Origin: Jacaranda mimosifolia
Lineage: Eukaryota > Streptophyta > Magnoliopsida > Lamiales > Bignoniaceae
Assembly: GCA_018894105.1 (NCBI GenBank)
Contig: CM032128.1
Coordinates: 14,551,001-14,615,000 of the forward strand
Length of the DNA: 64,000 nucleotides
Direction: 5' to 3'
Below the pieces are notes generated by a model that did not search any database, had not been told where the DNA came from, and saw only the letters and a list, made by a program, of their open reading frames with translations. Below are positions 36,810-48,689 of the stretch, piece by piece; the stretch's first letter is position 1, and each line of letters begins with the position of its first letter. Both the position numbers and the translations under genes were made by a program.

Positions 36810-38005
36810 ATGGCACCTAAAGCAAGTAGAAAAAGAAACAAGATAGATGCCTCTAGCAATAGGATGACCAACTTTTGATACCACTCGATTTGTTTCAGCA
36901 GAGGCTGACACACTCTATTCACAAGTCACCATGCATCGACCCTTTGTTAAAGAAAGAAGATTAAGGGAATACTCACGCCATGACCCTACTAGAAGTTCAA
37001 TTATAACAAGGAAAGGTTGGTAGATAGTTGTTAGCACACCTAAGGCAGCAATTATACTAGCAGTAAGGGAGTTGTACAGCAATTTAGTATTCACTACTGG
37101 AGATATGGTATTTGTGTGAGGTAAACAGGTGTCATTTTCTCATGAAGCTATCAATGCAATCTTTGAGACACTTAACATTGACAGTAATGATGAGTTCTAG
37201 TAATTTCTAACTACAAAGATAGATACGGAAGCAGTGAAAAATCATCTTTGTAATCACTTTGTTAAGTGGAAGATGGGAGCTAACAATCAGTATAGGTACT
37301 TCTCGAGAGCAGATTTATCTCCACATATCCACCATTAGTTTAAATTCATTTGTGCCCATCTGTTACCAGTTTCTCATTACAGCGATGTCACAAGGGAGTG
37401 AGTTATTTTGTTATATGCTATACATTAGATGATCCCTATTGATATTGGCCTAATTATTAATCCTGTTATTCGAAAGGCACCAACGGGTGGAATCAAGATA
37501 GCTTAGTATGTCCACATTTGATTTCAGAATTATGCGCTGCAGCAGGGGATCAATAGGACCTAAGTGAGGAATTACTACCTCCCGAGCATATAATTGTTGA
37601 TGATCAATTGAGGAGATCAATTGAGGAGAGTTCCACGGCTCCATCAAGAGGATCCAGCTCTTTAGAACCGCCATCGATCCATACCACAACATCTAGATAT
37701 GTTGGAGAATATGATGAGACAATTACTATTGAACCATGGGTTGTAGAGGAGCACTGCCAAGCATGTCTTGATACTCAACAACAGTGGTATACGATGTTGT
37801 CGCAATATCACAGCATTCCACCTGAGAATTATCCTACCTTTCCACAGCTATCACACTTAGATTTTTCTGCTACTACAGTTCCACCCCCGGAGGCTAAGGA
37901 AGACGATGACGCTGATGATTACTCAGGGAGTATTTTCTTCCTTTTCTTTTTATTCGCTTTAATTTTTTTCCTTCTTCATTTATCTCTTTATCATTGTCTA
38001 TATTA
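36810..38005 (+). pseudogene. Athila 3' ORF (plant transposon protein type), broken
   Basis: Starts MAPKASRKRNK at 36810. After a frame change it continues FDTTRFVSAEADTLYSQVTMHRPFVKERR, the start of the conserved plant retrotransposon 3' ORF often found in Athila elements. A further open part lies at 37608-38006 with a hydrophobic C-terminus (SGSIFFLFFLFALIFFLLHLSLY), compatible with a membrane segment. Its function is not established in the family. Stops and frameshifts disable it. Confidence 0.7.
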
Positions 38006-39203
38006 GTGTCTACTGCTTTCTTGTTTTCTGTCTTTATAGTTTTAGTATTACCACTTTAAGGACAAAGTGTCTCTCGAGTTTTGGTGGGGGTGAGGCTTTG
38101 CGCCTCATTTTTTCGTCCTTTATTTTCTTTATTTTTTTGTTATTATGGTTTTTGATTGGGGTTTAGTAATTGAGTCAATGTCTTGCATGTGCAGAAATTA
38201 GTCTTCTTGAATCAATGAAGATATTACTCCCTTAATTTTTTGTTTCGTGAAAAACTATAATTGTGTGATGATGGAACTGTGCACTTTGAGTAGAAGCAAT
38301 GCAAGGATGGCATTCCCTATTTTTGAGCACTTTCTTTCTCACTTCTAGTTATTGGTTTAATTTAGAGGACATTTATGCATGAGTTACATAGGTAATACTT
38401 TAAACTCTAGAATTTGTTTGATTCCCTAAGCGAGGCAAAATCCTAAAAAACACTCAAATAAGAGAAATAACTTAGGCCATTTTTGACATGTTTGAGCCTT
38501 CCAAACCTACCAAACGATATTATATCCCTAGGGTCCCCTGTTGAGCTTATTTTAAAGCATCATTTTTATTTGACAACTAATTCAACAACCAGCCTAAACA
38601 ATGATCCCACCAAATAAACCCCCACAATTACTTGTTAGATCTAATTGAAATGGGAACAAACAGTATAGTGCCCATGAGTTTGATTTTCTTTCTCCATGAA
38701 AAAAAAAGGGGTGTAGATAAGGTCTTATGCACACAAATGTGTGCATAGTGGCATGAGAGGTGATGATGAACAAATGCTGTGGGTATTGAGTTAGTATTAT
38801 CCATATCTTTCCTACCTTTACCCATGCCTTCATTACAAGCTCTAAAAGTCCTAAAAGATCATTTATTGAGTGTATTCTACATTAGTGGAGACAGAGATGA
38901 AAAGCAAATCTATGGAGTATTAAAGTAGAGTCTGGTACTTGTATATAAATTAATCCGAATTGCCAATAACTACTTGTAAAGAAATTGCACACATACACGG
39001 GGGATTCATTTGAACATTGTATCTGCTTACTTGTGCATAGTGAAATTAGATCACAATTGTGGTTAACTACAAGCATAGCTTTGAAGTAGTTTTGAGAGTA
39101 ACAAAAAGAAGTGATGTTTTTGTACATGCATTTTAGTGTTGATTTATTTTTCTTAGAGTGTCTTTGAGTCTCTTCTTTGTGTTGCTCGAGGGCAGGCAAC
39201 GAA

Positions 39204-39215
39204 TTAGTTTGGGGG
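39204..39215 (+). other. Athila polypurine tract
   Basis: AGTTTGGGGGTG directly before the 3' LTR start; the run of G is typical of the Athila plus-strand primer. A second similar tract (TTTTGGTGGGGGTG) lies near 38077. Confidence 0.6.
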
Positions 39216-40389
39216 TGTTTTTTAAGTCCCTATTAGTATTGATTTGAATATCATATTTAGGACTTAACAACTAATTTTCTTATTTAAAAAGTTATAATTC
39301 CTTTGCTAATTGATGAAAATATTGGAATTGCAGGAATACAAATGGAGGAATTGCAAAGTAGGACAAATTAAATCAAGTTGGCGGGAATGTTGATTGGATG
39401 ACACGTCATTATCAAATATGGGCAAAAGAGTCTTTATTTATTTGAGTCTTATTCTAATTAGAAGACTCTTTCAAGTAGTTATAAATAGGTCTCTCATATA
39501 CTTAGTTCGGAGGAGAGGATAGATTGGGATTTTCTATTTTTGGAGATTAGAAGTATTGCAAGAATTCGGGATTCGGAGTAGGATAAAGTGGAGATCTGAT
39601 TTGTCTAGGAATAAAGTTTCTTCTTCTCCCTCTGATTTTATTTTTAATTCTGGATTTGAAACGATGTTATGTTTTATTCGTGTTTTGTTTGACAATTCAA
39701 TCATGAACTAATTCGTTATTCTAGGATTATGATGGATTCTTTTGAATAATTTGATGCATGATTTTCTTCCATGAAATTAGTAGCACTTAAGCTTATTTCT
39801 TCTATTGTGTGCATTTTTTATTTGATTGTCTTATCAACATTCAAGTAATCTAGGGATTGATTGACAATAGAAAATCTTAGGATTAATTGTTCAAATTGAT
39901 GAATTAATTAATTTGTGAGTATGATAGGAATATATCTGCTTGCCCTAGGGAGTTAGTTGAGTGGCACAACCTTATTCATAATTTAGTTAATTCACATAGG
40001 AATATAGTGAGTTGAATAAATTAGGAATTTGATTGCGGGTAATTTGGAAGAACTTCGTAATTGCATAAGACTCAAGACTAATAACCTTTTATTAATTTCA
40101 TAGGGAGAAAATTATGTAATCAACTTATTCGATTGATGAAATCATAATTCTAGACTTCTATATCCTGATAGAAATCTTAATCAGTACCTTTTTTCTTAAT
40201 TTCATTAGTTTAGTTTTAATTCTTATATAATTGATTTTGTTTGAATAAAACAAGTGTGTGACAGATTAGTAATTAGTAGTGAATAATTTAGTTTTTTCGT
40301 GGAATCGACACTCTTCTCATCACTTTATTACTTGTTGCGATACGTGCACTTACATAACTATTTGCATTATTTATTTTGCATAACCAACA
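39216..40389 (+). repeat. Athila 3' LTR
   Basis: 1174 bp; partner of 29068-30160. Starts TGTTTTTTAAGTCCC where the 5' LTR has TGTTAAGTCCC; both end in AACA. Confidence 0.88.
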
Positions 40390-40749
40390 GTTTTTCAAGC
40401 ATAAAGGTGGCAATTTTGAGGCTTTGCTAGAGGCTGAATGTTGCTACCACTTGAGAACATTTTTAGGACAATATGGAGGCTTTTGGTTGCTACAAATTAA
40501 GGGCAAGAAGGAAGGAAGTAAGATTCAAGCAAGAGGAAATAGTAGATCTTCAATTGAAAAGTCAAGTGAAGATTCTATGCTTTCTTTTTGAAGAATTAAT
40601 TTAGATAATAAATTCTTCTCCCTAAATCCATCATTAAGGCATAAAATGGATCCTTGTATGTAGTGATCCAATTTATTTTTCACATGATGCAACTTTGTAA
40701 ATTCCACTGTACGATTGGATCTTTCTGTTACTACATACTTCAATTTCTT

Positions 40750-42130
40750 GAAAATCCGATTAAGTTTGCCATAACTTGTTTCCTCCACAACAATGCCAAC
40801 TCTCCCCTATTGCGATTACTTTCCACTACAAACAGACCTTTAAACCCCAAATCCACCCTAGCTATCTCTATTTTTTTTACTTTCCCACAATGGGCTCCAT
40901 TAGAAACACAAAATTAGGCTTCTTTAACTTTATCAAGTCTTTTAGAACCTGAATTGTTCGTGAGTTCCCAAGCCCACAACAATTCCAACTTAGAGCATTC
41001 ATAATTCCTGGCAAGCCTAGAGACAAGCCCAATAATCACGTCTTCTTATTCTTCCATGCTTTGGTTATTTGCTTCATCCATTTCTAGAATATCCGGCCGG
41101 CCCAATCTTTTCTAACACATCCGGCCCATCCCTTTCTAACACATATAGGCTATCCTCAGTATATCACTGTTTTTGATCTAACAACACCAATCCTTTATGA
41201 AAACTGCTTTCCTTAAGCAACTGTTGTTGGCCATCACTATCAAATTTTCGATTACTTTCTTTATGATCCATGATCATGTCACTACCCATAAAAATTAATG
41301 GCAATTCAAAATTTCTCAGCATAATTGTATCTCTGTCATCAATGCTCATTTGATCCTTGTTTTCTCCAGTTTTTTATGAGGTCTCTTCTAGAACAATATG
41401 AATGAGCCACCTTTCTCAGACCCCCACCTATTATCTCCGATTTGGCGCATGAAGTCAGGTTCCATAAGTAAATTCAACATTGGTTCTATCATAATCATAA
41501 AGTTTTTCACATAATCTTTTAGAGTGCCCCAATATTCCAAGTAGAAACAAAACATTTGGAAGCCCTCATATTTGAAATTCACCCAGAACCCTCTTGCCTT
41601 TTTATTTTCGTTATCCTTTTAATAGGCATTCTAACATCCATGGATACTCGTATTCTCATATACAGCTTCATATTTCTCCAAAATTATTTTTATCTAATTC
41701 CAAATAACTACCAATATAATCATCGATACTCTTACATATCCGCTCTGAAAAGAAACCAACCACGAGATCAGATATCTAAATCCAAAGGCTAATATGATTG
41801 AGAGCAACATTTTGAGTTGTTCACCAAGCATAAACTATTTCAAAATTAGGAGCTGCATATACAATTCATAAAAAAGTTTAAACAAATATGTTGCCTGATT
41901 TAACTCCTTAATGCATATACCTTTCACTGGTTGCCAAATGGATGCCATCATGTTCTTGAAAGCCAAAAAATTCACATGTTTTGATGTTAACCAATGGCCC
42001 ACCATACAGTACTTTGATTGAATAGAGTCATCTTCTTCCTCAATCCCTTCCAGAATCACACCTCCTTCCTCTTCTTCTTGAAGAACAATCCTAGCATAGT
42101 GATTTATTATATCCTATTCCATATTCTCAC
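40750..42130 (-). pseudogene. LINE ORF1 and start of endonuclease, broken
   Basis: From 42122 leftwards the ORF1 frame starts ME-stop, then shows EEEEGGVILEGIEEED and the DUF4283 phrase LTSKHVNFLAFKNMMASIWQP. Further on is VNFKYEGFQMFCFYLEYWG, the zinc-knuckle region with its Cys spacing damaged. At 41008 the endonuclease begins MNALSWNCCGLGNSRT, the usual plant L1 AP-endonuclease start, followed by NFVFLMEPIVGK with the catalytic Glu kept. Stops occur throughout. Confidence 0.85.
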
Positions 42131-42209
42131 ATTAATTCTAGAAAAAAACACTAAACACTTGTCATAAGCTAAGAAAAACCCCACTTGCCAAGAGACAAGA
42201 CCCTTCTTT

Positions 42210-42705
42210 GGCCTCGTTTACTTAATATGATGGGATGTTGATGTTTCTACTTTTTTATTATAAAAATTAAGAGGTGCATAATTATTCTTATTTTTTATTA
42301 CTTATTATTTATAATCTTTTTTTAAATATTTATAATAATTTAATAATTTTATAGTATTAATAAAAGAAGTATATGAGAAAAATATATATTAAAAACACGT
42401 AGCAATGAAATAGGTTAGAACATAATATCAAACATTTAGAAGTTTTTTTAATATAAAAGTCTTCTGTAAAAAATTTTAGGGTAATTTTGTCAAAAGAAAA
42501 TATAAGTTCATTCCATATAGATTGAAAATGATTAAACCCATGAGGGGAGAAGAGAATAGCTAAACCTATACTTTTGCAAATGCAAATTCCTATGGGAATG
42601 AGGATTCATATCTCTAAATTATTCGAAGTATGGATTTAGGAATTGACTTAAAAATACTCATTCCATTCCCATTTCGTTTCCGCATACCAATCATACCATG
42701 AGATA
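42210..42705. mobile_element. Possible Tourist-like MITE relic
   Basis: The left end GGCCTCGTTTACTTAATATG and, inverted at the right, GGTATGATTGGTATGCGG resemble PIF/Harbinger ends and enclose an AT-rich body. No matching 3-bp duplication was found, so the limits are uncertain. Confidence 0.35.
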
Positions 42706-42878
42706 TTTTCGAATTGTATTAGATGTAACATTTTATATGAGTTTAATTTTATTTCTTGTATTCAACAAGATGAACACAAACTTAAACAAAGGGGAGGAGA
42801 TGCATTAATGATGCAAGACCAAAGGGGGCGGGATGGTAGCTCACAATTTTGGGCCTAAAAAACACACAAAATTATAGT

Positions 42879-43783
42879 TAGGGCTGTCAATGGAGCAGAT
42901 TTTAATCCGAATTCGATTTGAATTCGATCCGATTATTTAGGATCTTTAACCGATAAAATATTCGACATTTATGATCCGATTAAAAAGTTCGTAATTCAAA
43001 ATAAATGAAGTGAATATGGATATGGCTCGATCCGATTCATTAATAATCCGAATTTGAATATATTTAGTATTATATATCTAGTATTATACATATATATACA
43101 TATGGTCCTATAATAATGCCAATGTGGATATTTGGATGAAGGAGTAATGAACTCCTATGCAATATATCAAATTTGGTGCTTTTCATATAAATTGTTAAAT
43201 TTTGGGCTTATTTACATCATAATTACATCATTTGTTTCTCTATCTTTATAACAAAAAATGATGCGGAAAAAAAATGAGTAGGAGCCGAGTGCAATAATAT
43301 GGCAAGAATGCAATGTAAATCTCGATTTAATCAAAATGAGTTTTTTTTTTATATAAAACTTTGAGTATACAGTTAGTTGACTGAATAATCAAGTATAACT
43401 ATATATTTACAATGTCAAATAAGTACTATTATTAGCAACGGAAGCTAAAATATAATGATTTGGTGAATGAATGTGATTAAGTTAAATTTTATTGTTGCTT
43501 TTAAGTGATCAATAAACTTGAAAATTTATTCATTAATCTATTGTATTTTTTTTTTAAAGATAATTGTTTTGAATTTGGATTCTACTAATTTTTTATAAAA
43601 ATAATAAATATATGATGATTTTTGAATTATTCAAATTTGGATTTTTTTGGATATTCGACGAATATCCGACTTCTATTTGAATTCGGATATGGTTATATCA
43701 ACTGCAAACCTGATGGATCTTGGATCGAATTTGGACTTAAATCTAGCATGATCCGATCCAAAGCCGACCCATTGATAGCCATA
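42879..43783. mobile_element. hAT-type non-autonomous element 4
   Basis: 905 bp with ends TAGGGCTGTCAATGG and, inverted, TATGGCTATCAATGGG, and 8-bp flanks attatagt (42871-42878) and attataat (43784-43791), matching at 7 of 8. Both ends repeat words such as GATCCGAT and GAATTCGAT. No coding content. Confidence 0.78.
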
Positions 43784-44017
43784 ATTATAATTTAATTTCT
43801 AATTTTCAGCTTCCTTAGTTAAATCCTATTTCAAGTGTAATCGATAGTTTTGTATTCCTTCCACCTTTGAGGCGACTTGTAGATTTTATTTGTGCTCTTT
43901 CCCTACTTCTTTCGGCTCGTCTCAGATGTCCTATTCCATTTTTTCAAATGACCTTACAACAACAAGTATGTCTTCTCCTCTAAGATATCCACCCCATGCG
44001 TTGATACTCACTCTAGT

Positions 44018-44817
44018 TGATGAGGGTTCAAATCGTTTTCTAAGTTGATTGGGTAGGGAATCAATCCAATCGACCTTAGTCTGGTCGATCTCGCTACTTT
44101 TGGGAGGTTAGGGAATGAGCCCTGCAATCACGAGCAAACGTTAGGCTCGTCAAGGGGGCCCTCGGCCAAAGCACTCCGACGCTCAAGTTAGTATTTTATC
44201 GAATAGAAAACTTGAGCAGCATAATGAAAGCTCAAGAAGGAATAATAGCATACCTTTCTGAAGGCTGAGGTGGGGTATTTATAGCCTTTCCCGAGTGGCT
44301 GATATGTCCACCATGCCCACAGGGCGCCAGAGAGGGTTCTTGTCCTTGCATGAAGAGTTTTTGGTTATTTTACCACCTTGTACTATTACAGGTGGCTTCG
44401 TCTCTCGTTTTCTTGGTCAGAATAGTACGCTGGCGGTGTGCCCTCTGTCAGGGATTGCGGTACTAGGGTAGCACGCACCATTAATATGGAGGCATGCTGC
44501 CCGTCAGTACATTTAATGCGGCAGGGAAAGGACCTTGCAACTTATCGACTTCCCTAGTAGATAAGCCGACTAGCCTTTTGAACACGGTAGGATGTGGGGG
44601 ACGGAAGCGCGGGGCAGCATTCGAACTCTTTCGTCAGGATAAGTCGACCATAACTCTAGTCGACGGATGTTGCTGATGCCTTGCATACCAGTGGGTGGGA
44701 TCAAATGAGGTCGACAATGATTGACTCCATGTGTGGACCTCAAAGGCAAGTTGGGCCTGCTGATATATTCTCGGGATGATACCTGTTGAGCTGGGCCTAT
44801 TGGGCTATCCCACATCA
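44018..44817 (-). mobile_element. Solo LTR of a Tat-type gypsy element
   Basis: 800 bp flanked by the 5-bp duplication ctagt (44013-44017 and 44818-44822). On the minus strand it starts TGATGTGGGATAGCCC and ends AACCCTCATCA. It holds a TATAAATA box (44276-44283) and, after it, ACTTGAGCGTCGGAGTGC, a phrase typical of the late part of Tat-clade LTRs. No internal element is attached. Confidence 0.82.
44276..44283 (-). promoter_or_regulatory. TATA box of the Tat solo LTR
   Basis: TATAAATA on the minus strand, ~535 bases into the LTR, which supports the minus orientation. Confidence 0.55.
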
Positions 44818-44822
44818 CTAGT

Positions 44823-45850
44823 GATATTCAACTTCTTATGTACTTTTGTGTGCCGACATGACTTTTTCGACAGATGTTAACACAACACAAAATGATATGA
44901 TATTATTTGGTTTGTGTTGAATGCTACTAGGTTGAGTTGACAACAATTTGGCAGGAAAAAAAAAAAGAAAGAAAAAAAAAACTGACTTTTGAATGAATTT
45001 GAGTTGAATTTTGGATTACAAAATAATTTTATCATTTAACTTATCAATACAATGAAACCAGACCCAACATGAATTCAAATTTACCAAAAGGAAAGAAATA
45101 AGAATGTCTAGAATTTGTTCCATTCATTAGTTAATTATTATCGCTCACAAAATTCAAAAGAGTTAAGGTTCAAACCACCAAACTTCCGAAGTCCTAGCAG
45201 CCAGCCGCCTAGCTCTTATTTTTCACTCTCAATGGCCGACCACTCTCAAATGCGCCGATCACTGCTTCATTCAGATCCCAATTGGAAGAGATTGTGAAAG
45301 GTGTAATATCGTCTTGTTTCCCTTTTAAGTGAATTAATGACTGAAAGAATATATATATATATATATATGATAACAGATATATATAAATCGGGCTCTGGGT
45401 ATCGAAGCAAAAGCTTTGAGGTTGTGTTTAAATTAAAGCTTACTAAATCGAGCATCATCTAGATTGGTTTTGAGTTATGCAAAATGCTGTAATAAGCTTA
45501 TCCCAATACAACGGGGTTGCCATCCCCATCATTCATACATAATCCATGAGCTGAGCTACATTTTGGTTAAGTGGATCCTCAATTCTAAGCTTCACTTCCA
45601 TTCTAACCCCACGATTTCTATTTCACGTTCGCACAACAATTCACTCTGTAGAGAAGATCTGAAATACATCTATGAAAATGACAGGTAGAACGTACCTAGT
45701 AAGGCAAAATTGGAAAGCTCGATAAATATGATGTCTACAAAGAACCCCAACTAATAATAACAGCCAACCGCACACCAAAATCAAATTCACGTTAGACTTG
45801 GGTCTAGGCCACTGCCTAGAGGAATTTCATTAAACAAAGCTGGCAAGGTG
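44823..45850. other. Intergenic between Tat solo LTR and PP1 gene
   Basis: No supported gene. A 60-codon open frame at 45115-45297 ends MADHSQMRRSLLHSDPNWKRL but matches no family I know. An (AT)n run lies at about 45349-45368. Confidence 0.4.
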
Positions 45851-48689
45851 AATTGGTCACCTCGTTACAACCTCAACATGTTTACCATTTTTCAGTGAAA
45901 TATATATTGGCATTCATTATCAGCTGACAGTCATAGCAGAAGAGTGTAATAGAATATAGGTTAAAAGTTACAATCTGAAGGTTCTTCAGAAGCGCATTCA
46001 AGTGGAGGCAACCCTGCAAAATCAGTAACAAAAGATCTACAATTGCACCGCAATTTACAAAACAAGTGTATTTACACAGTCAAATCATAAATTGCGTTGT
46101 GAGAAATATAAAATGAAAATTAAAAAACAAAAGTACAGCACTTTAGGCCAGTTGGGCGCAGCTGCCTCCAAATTATAGTCTTAGCGATATCCACCATCGG
46201 AAACAATACTTGAACAAGATTCTAATTCATTCTGATGGCACAATGCCTAGTAACATGTTCATGTCCCCAAGTTCTACAAAGTTAACTGTATACTCGGGCA
46301 CCAAAAGACAGGACATCTGTAGATGAATAATCAAGAATTAGGAACAAGTCGCAACACACAGAAAAATATCACAATTCATAAATTGGTCAGAAGTAAATAA
46401 AAGCCATTGAAAATTCTATATAATGTGCCCCCTCAAAATTGGAACTGCAAAAAAATCAGATTATATCAAATAACTCAAGCTGTTTCTAGTTTCTTCCAAC
46501 CACAATAAGATGTGGTTAAAACATCCATCAATGTGTACCACTATTAAGCATATTATATGAACAGATTGCTCTCTCTTCTACAGCTTGAATGCACCGTTTT
46601 GATAACATAGAAAGCACTGATTTATATGTTGAAGGATAAAACACTTCAGAAGTGAATACAAGTCAAGAATCTCCTCCAATAGAAATGCAAAAATCCCACA
46701 AAAGTGAAAAATTTTAGCCAGCACTAACCACCATTTCTATGTGCAATCAGTGAGCAAGGAGCTATAAAGGCAAATATTTAATGGGGTAATAATAAGATGC
46801 AAAAGGAGACAAGACGAACTAACAGGGGAGTGTGTGTGTGTGTGAGAAAGAGAAAGGGGGGTGTGGAGGAGAGGAGATCATCAAAAATGTCCCAGGGCAG
46901 AAATTAAGGAACAAGAAATACTAACAGGTTCCTAATGCCACATTTGACAGGTTCAATTCCCTAAATCCCTCTTAAGGCGATGAGGCAATCTTTAAACATT
47001 AATTTAACAAATCCTGACTATTAAACAGCATACTTTTTCTTCCTCAACCTTTCCCGGTGACATTCTTGACAGGTTCAATTCTCTAAGTTCTCTTGGAGGC
47101 AACGAGGTGATCTTTAAACATTAATTTAAGAAATCCTGACTAGTAACCAGCATACTTTTCCTTCCTCAACCTTTCCTGCTGGCATGAAACAATAACTTAG
47201 ACAATGAGCACCACTTACCGCAATATAAAGTTAGTAGTTTGCAACCAAAACAATATTAATTTAAAACGTGTATTCTGTAACAATCTTTACCAAACCATTT
47301 TCTACTTCATGCACCAACATTAACATTGGTTTTTATTACTCAATAACTGATAGAAATTTGAGAAACTCTTTCAACACTATCAATGAGACATAAAAATTTT
47401 CAAAACTTTATGGCAGTAACTGTAAATAATTGTTATTGATTATCATTAACAGCATACAGTAAACACATAATTGAGCTTGAAACTGAAAACAGATGATTTT
47501 TACATCATTATTCATTAGGTCACTAAAAGACTTCACATGAATTTGGGACATTTCAAATCCTCCCAGATTCTAGAAGCAGCTTTAAATAAATTCATAGAGA
47601 ATGCAAGTTTAAATAGATTTAAAAAGTAAAAACAGCTTTAGGACTGTCCAAATTGGCCACCTATCAAAATATTACAACGTACCATGTAGTTGACTGTGTA
47701 CCCACAATGCAACAGAGAAGTAAGATTTGAAGATTTCCATGGAAATGAACATTTTTTATCAATACATTTCGTTCAACCACAAGTACGGAACCATTCAGAA
47801 GGGAAATAAGCAGTGATGAAATTATGGCATGAAGATAAGCACAAAAGGAAAGGCTGCTCATAACAAAACTTCTCTCCACATGCACACAGCTGAGATTTAC
47901 TAGGAAACTGTAGTAAAGAACGTAACTAAAACCCTTCATTCTTTCAATGAAATCACAGTGGAGAGACGAGCAAAATATGGCTAGTATCAGCCTTCTTTTC
48001 AATACAAACAATAAAATTAAATGTCACACAAGTCCAAAACTAGAATCATGCAAAGAAAATAGATACAAATCCGTAACCAAGAAACAGCGAATGGAAAAAA
48101 TGTTGGCACAAGAGTGACAAATAAGGTTTTTTCTAAAAGACCCAGTGACTGATTTGCAAAGAGGCTGCATCTCTTCATTCAGATAATTTCCTGTAAATTA
48201 AGATTATTAATAATTTGCCTAAAGTATAATCTGAAATTCAACAAATCACTAAATAATTGACACAGAAAATCTAACCAACCACAAACAGAACAATTGCAGG
48301 CAATATCAGCCAAGTCTGTTTATAAGAACTAGAAACTGGTTCAAATGCCAGCTGATGTGACAAAGTCGGTGTCCTTCCATATAGAATCTTTGTCACCGTT
48401 TTGGGTAGACTCATCCTTTTGAGCATACCTTTATTCTGTTCTATTTTCTTGCAGATTCAGTTTCAAATAAGGCCCCAAGCTAAGAGGGGCTGAGTAGCAA
48501 AACAAACTTAAGGAAAATTAACAATAAAAAGGAGTGCTAGTAAAACAAGCATAAAGAATAGAAAGCATGGCTCTAACAATCTGCAATCAACAAATTGACA
48601 TCTTGGGAAAATCCAAGATTGGAAGGCAAAGAAATAAAACTAACCTGAGTATTCTTGGAGAACCGAGAACACAGCTATCAAAACTTGCT
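45851..48689 (-). other. Probable spliced 3' UTR region of the PP1 gene
   Basis: Downstream of the PP1 stop the minus strand has a strong donor (CAG|GTTAGT, near 48640) and, further on, acceptor-like sites ending TTTACAG near 48190 and TTTTGCAG near 46015. After the last one lies a stretch compatible with a terminal non-coding exon. This suggests introns in the 3' UTR or alternative 3' ends. It rests on splice-like words only. A (GT)n run lies at 46830-46844. Confidence 0.35.

Larger units (their letters stand above)
29068..40389 (+). mobile_element. Ty3/gypsy Athila-type retrotransposon, full length, inactive
   Basis: 11.3 kb between gtttt target duplications (29063-29067 and 40390-40394). 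LTRs are 29068-30160 and 39216-40389, starting TGTT...AAGTCCCTA and ending AACA. The primer site TTGGCATCGTTGCCAGGA (about 30166-30183) matches the Athila type (TGGCGCCGTTGCCGGGGA). The purine tract TTTGGGGGTG precedes the 3' LTR. Gag, protease, RT, RNase H and integrase follow in order, then a long 3' region with the extra ORF typical of Athila elements. Every coding part has stops, frameshifts or altered catalytic residues. Confidence 0.92.
26381..40742 (+). mobile_element. Solo LTR (~2.2 kb) inserted in the LINE, itself split by hAT and Athila
   Basis: After removing the hAT (27671-28504) and Athila (29068-40389) insertions, about 2.2 kb remains between the two LINE halves. It starts TATTAGAATAATGCC (a TG start mutated to TA) and ends ACTTCA, with atttc duplicated on both sides. 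A TATAAAAGG box at 28777-28785, followed by a CT-rich leader, suits an LTR promoter on the plus strand. No gag/pol, primer site or second LTR is present. Solo LTR is the best reading; a large non-autonomous retroelement is the alternative. The superfamily is not clear. Confidence 0.65.
22690..42200 (-). mobile_element. Plant L1-type LINE, one copy split by a 14.4-kb insertion
   Basis: Minus-strand order: ORF1 (42122 to ~41050), endonuclease (41008 to 40750, resuming at 26380), reverse transcriptase (25681 to ~24200), zf-RVT (~23600) and RNase H (23173-22727). The two halves fit together: the right piece ends in the codons for LIGFS and the left piece resumes NHIDVVVQDEETKRW, a standard continuous stretch of plant LINE endonuclease. 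The intervening 26381-40742 is therefore an insertion. The element carries many stops and frameshifts. No poly-A tail or target duplication is clear at the left end, so outer limits are approximate. Confidence 0.85.

Noticed and set aside
45115..45297. 60-codon plus-strand open frame ending MADHSQMRRSLLHSDPNWKRL
   Set aside because: Short, no recognisable domain and no splice-linked continuation found. It could be a first exon, but nothing supports that.
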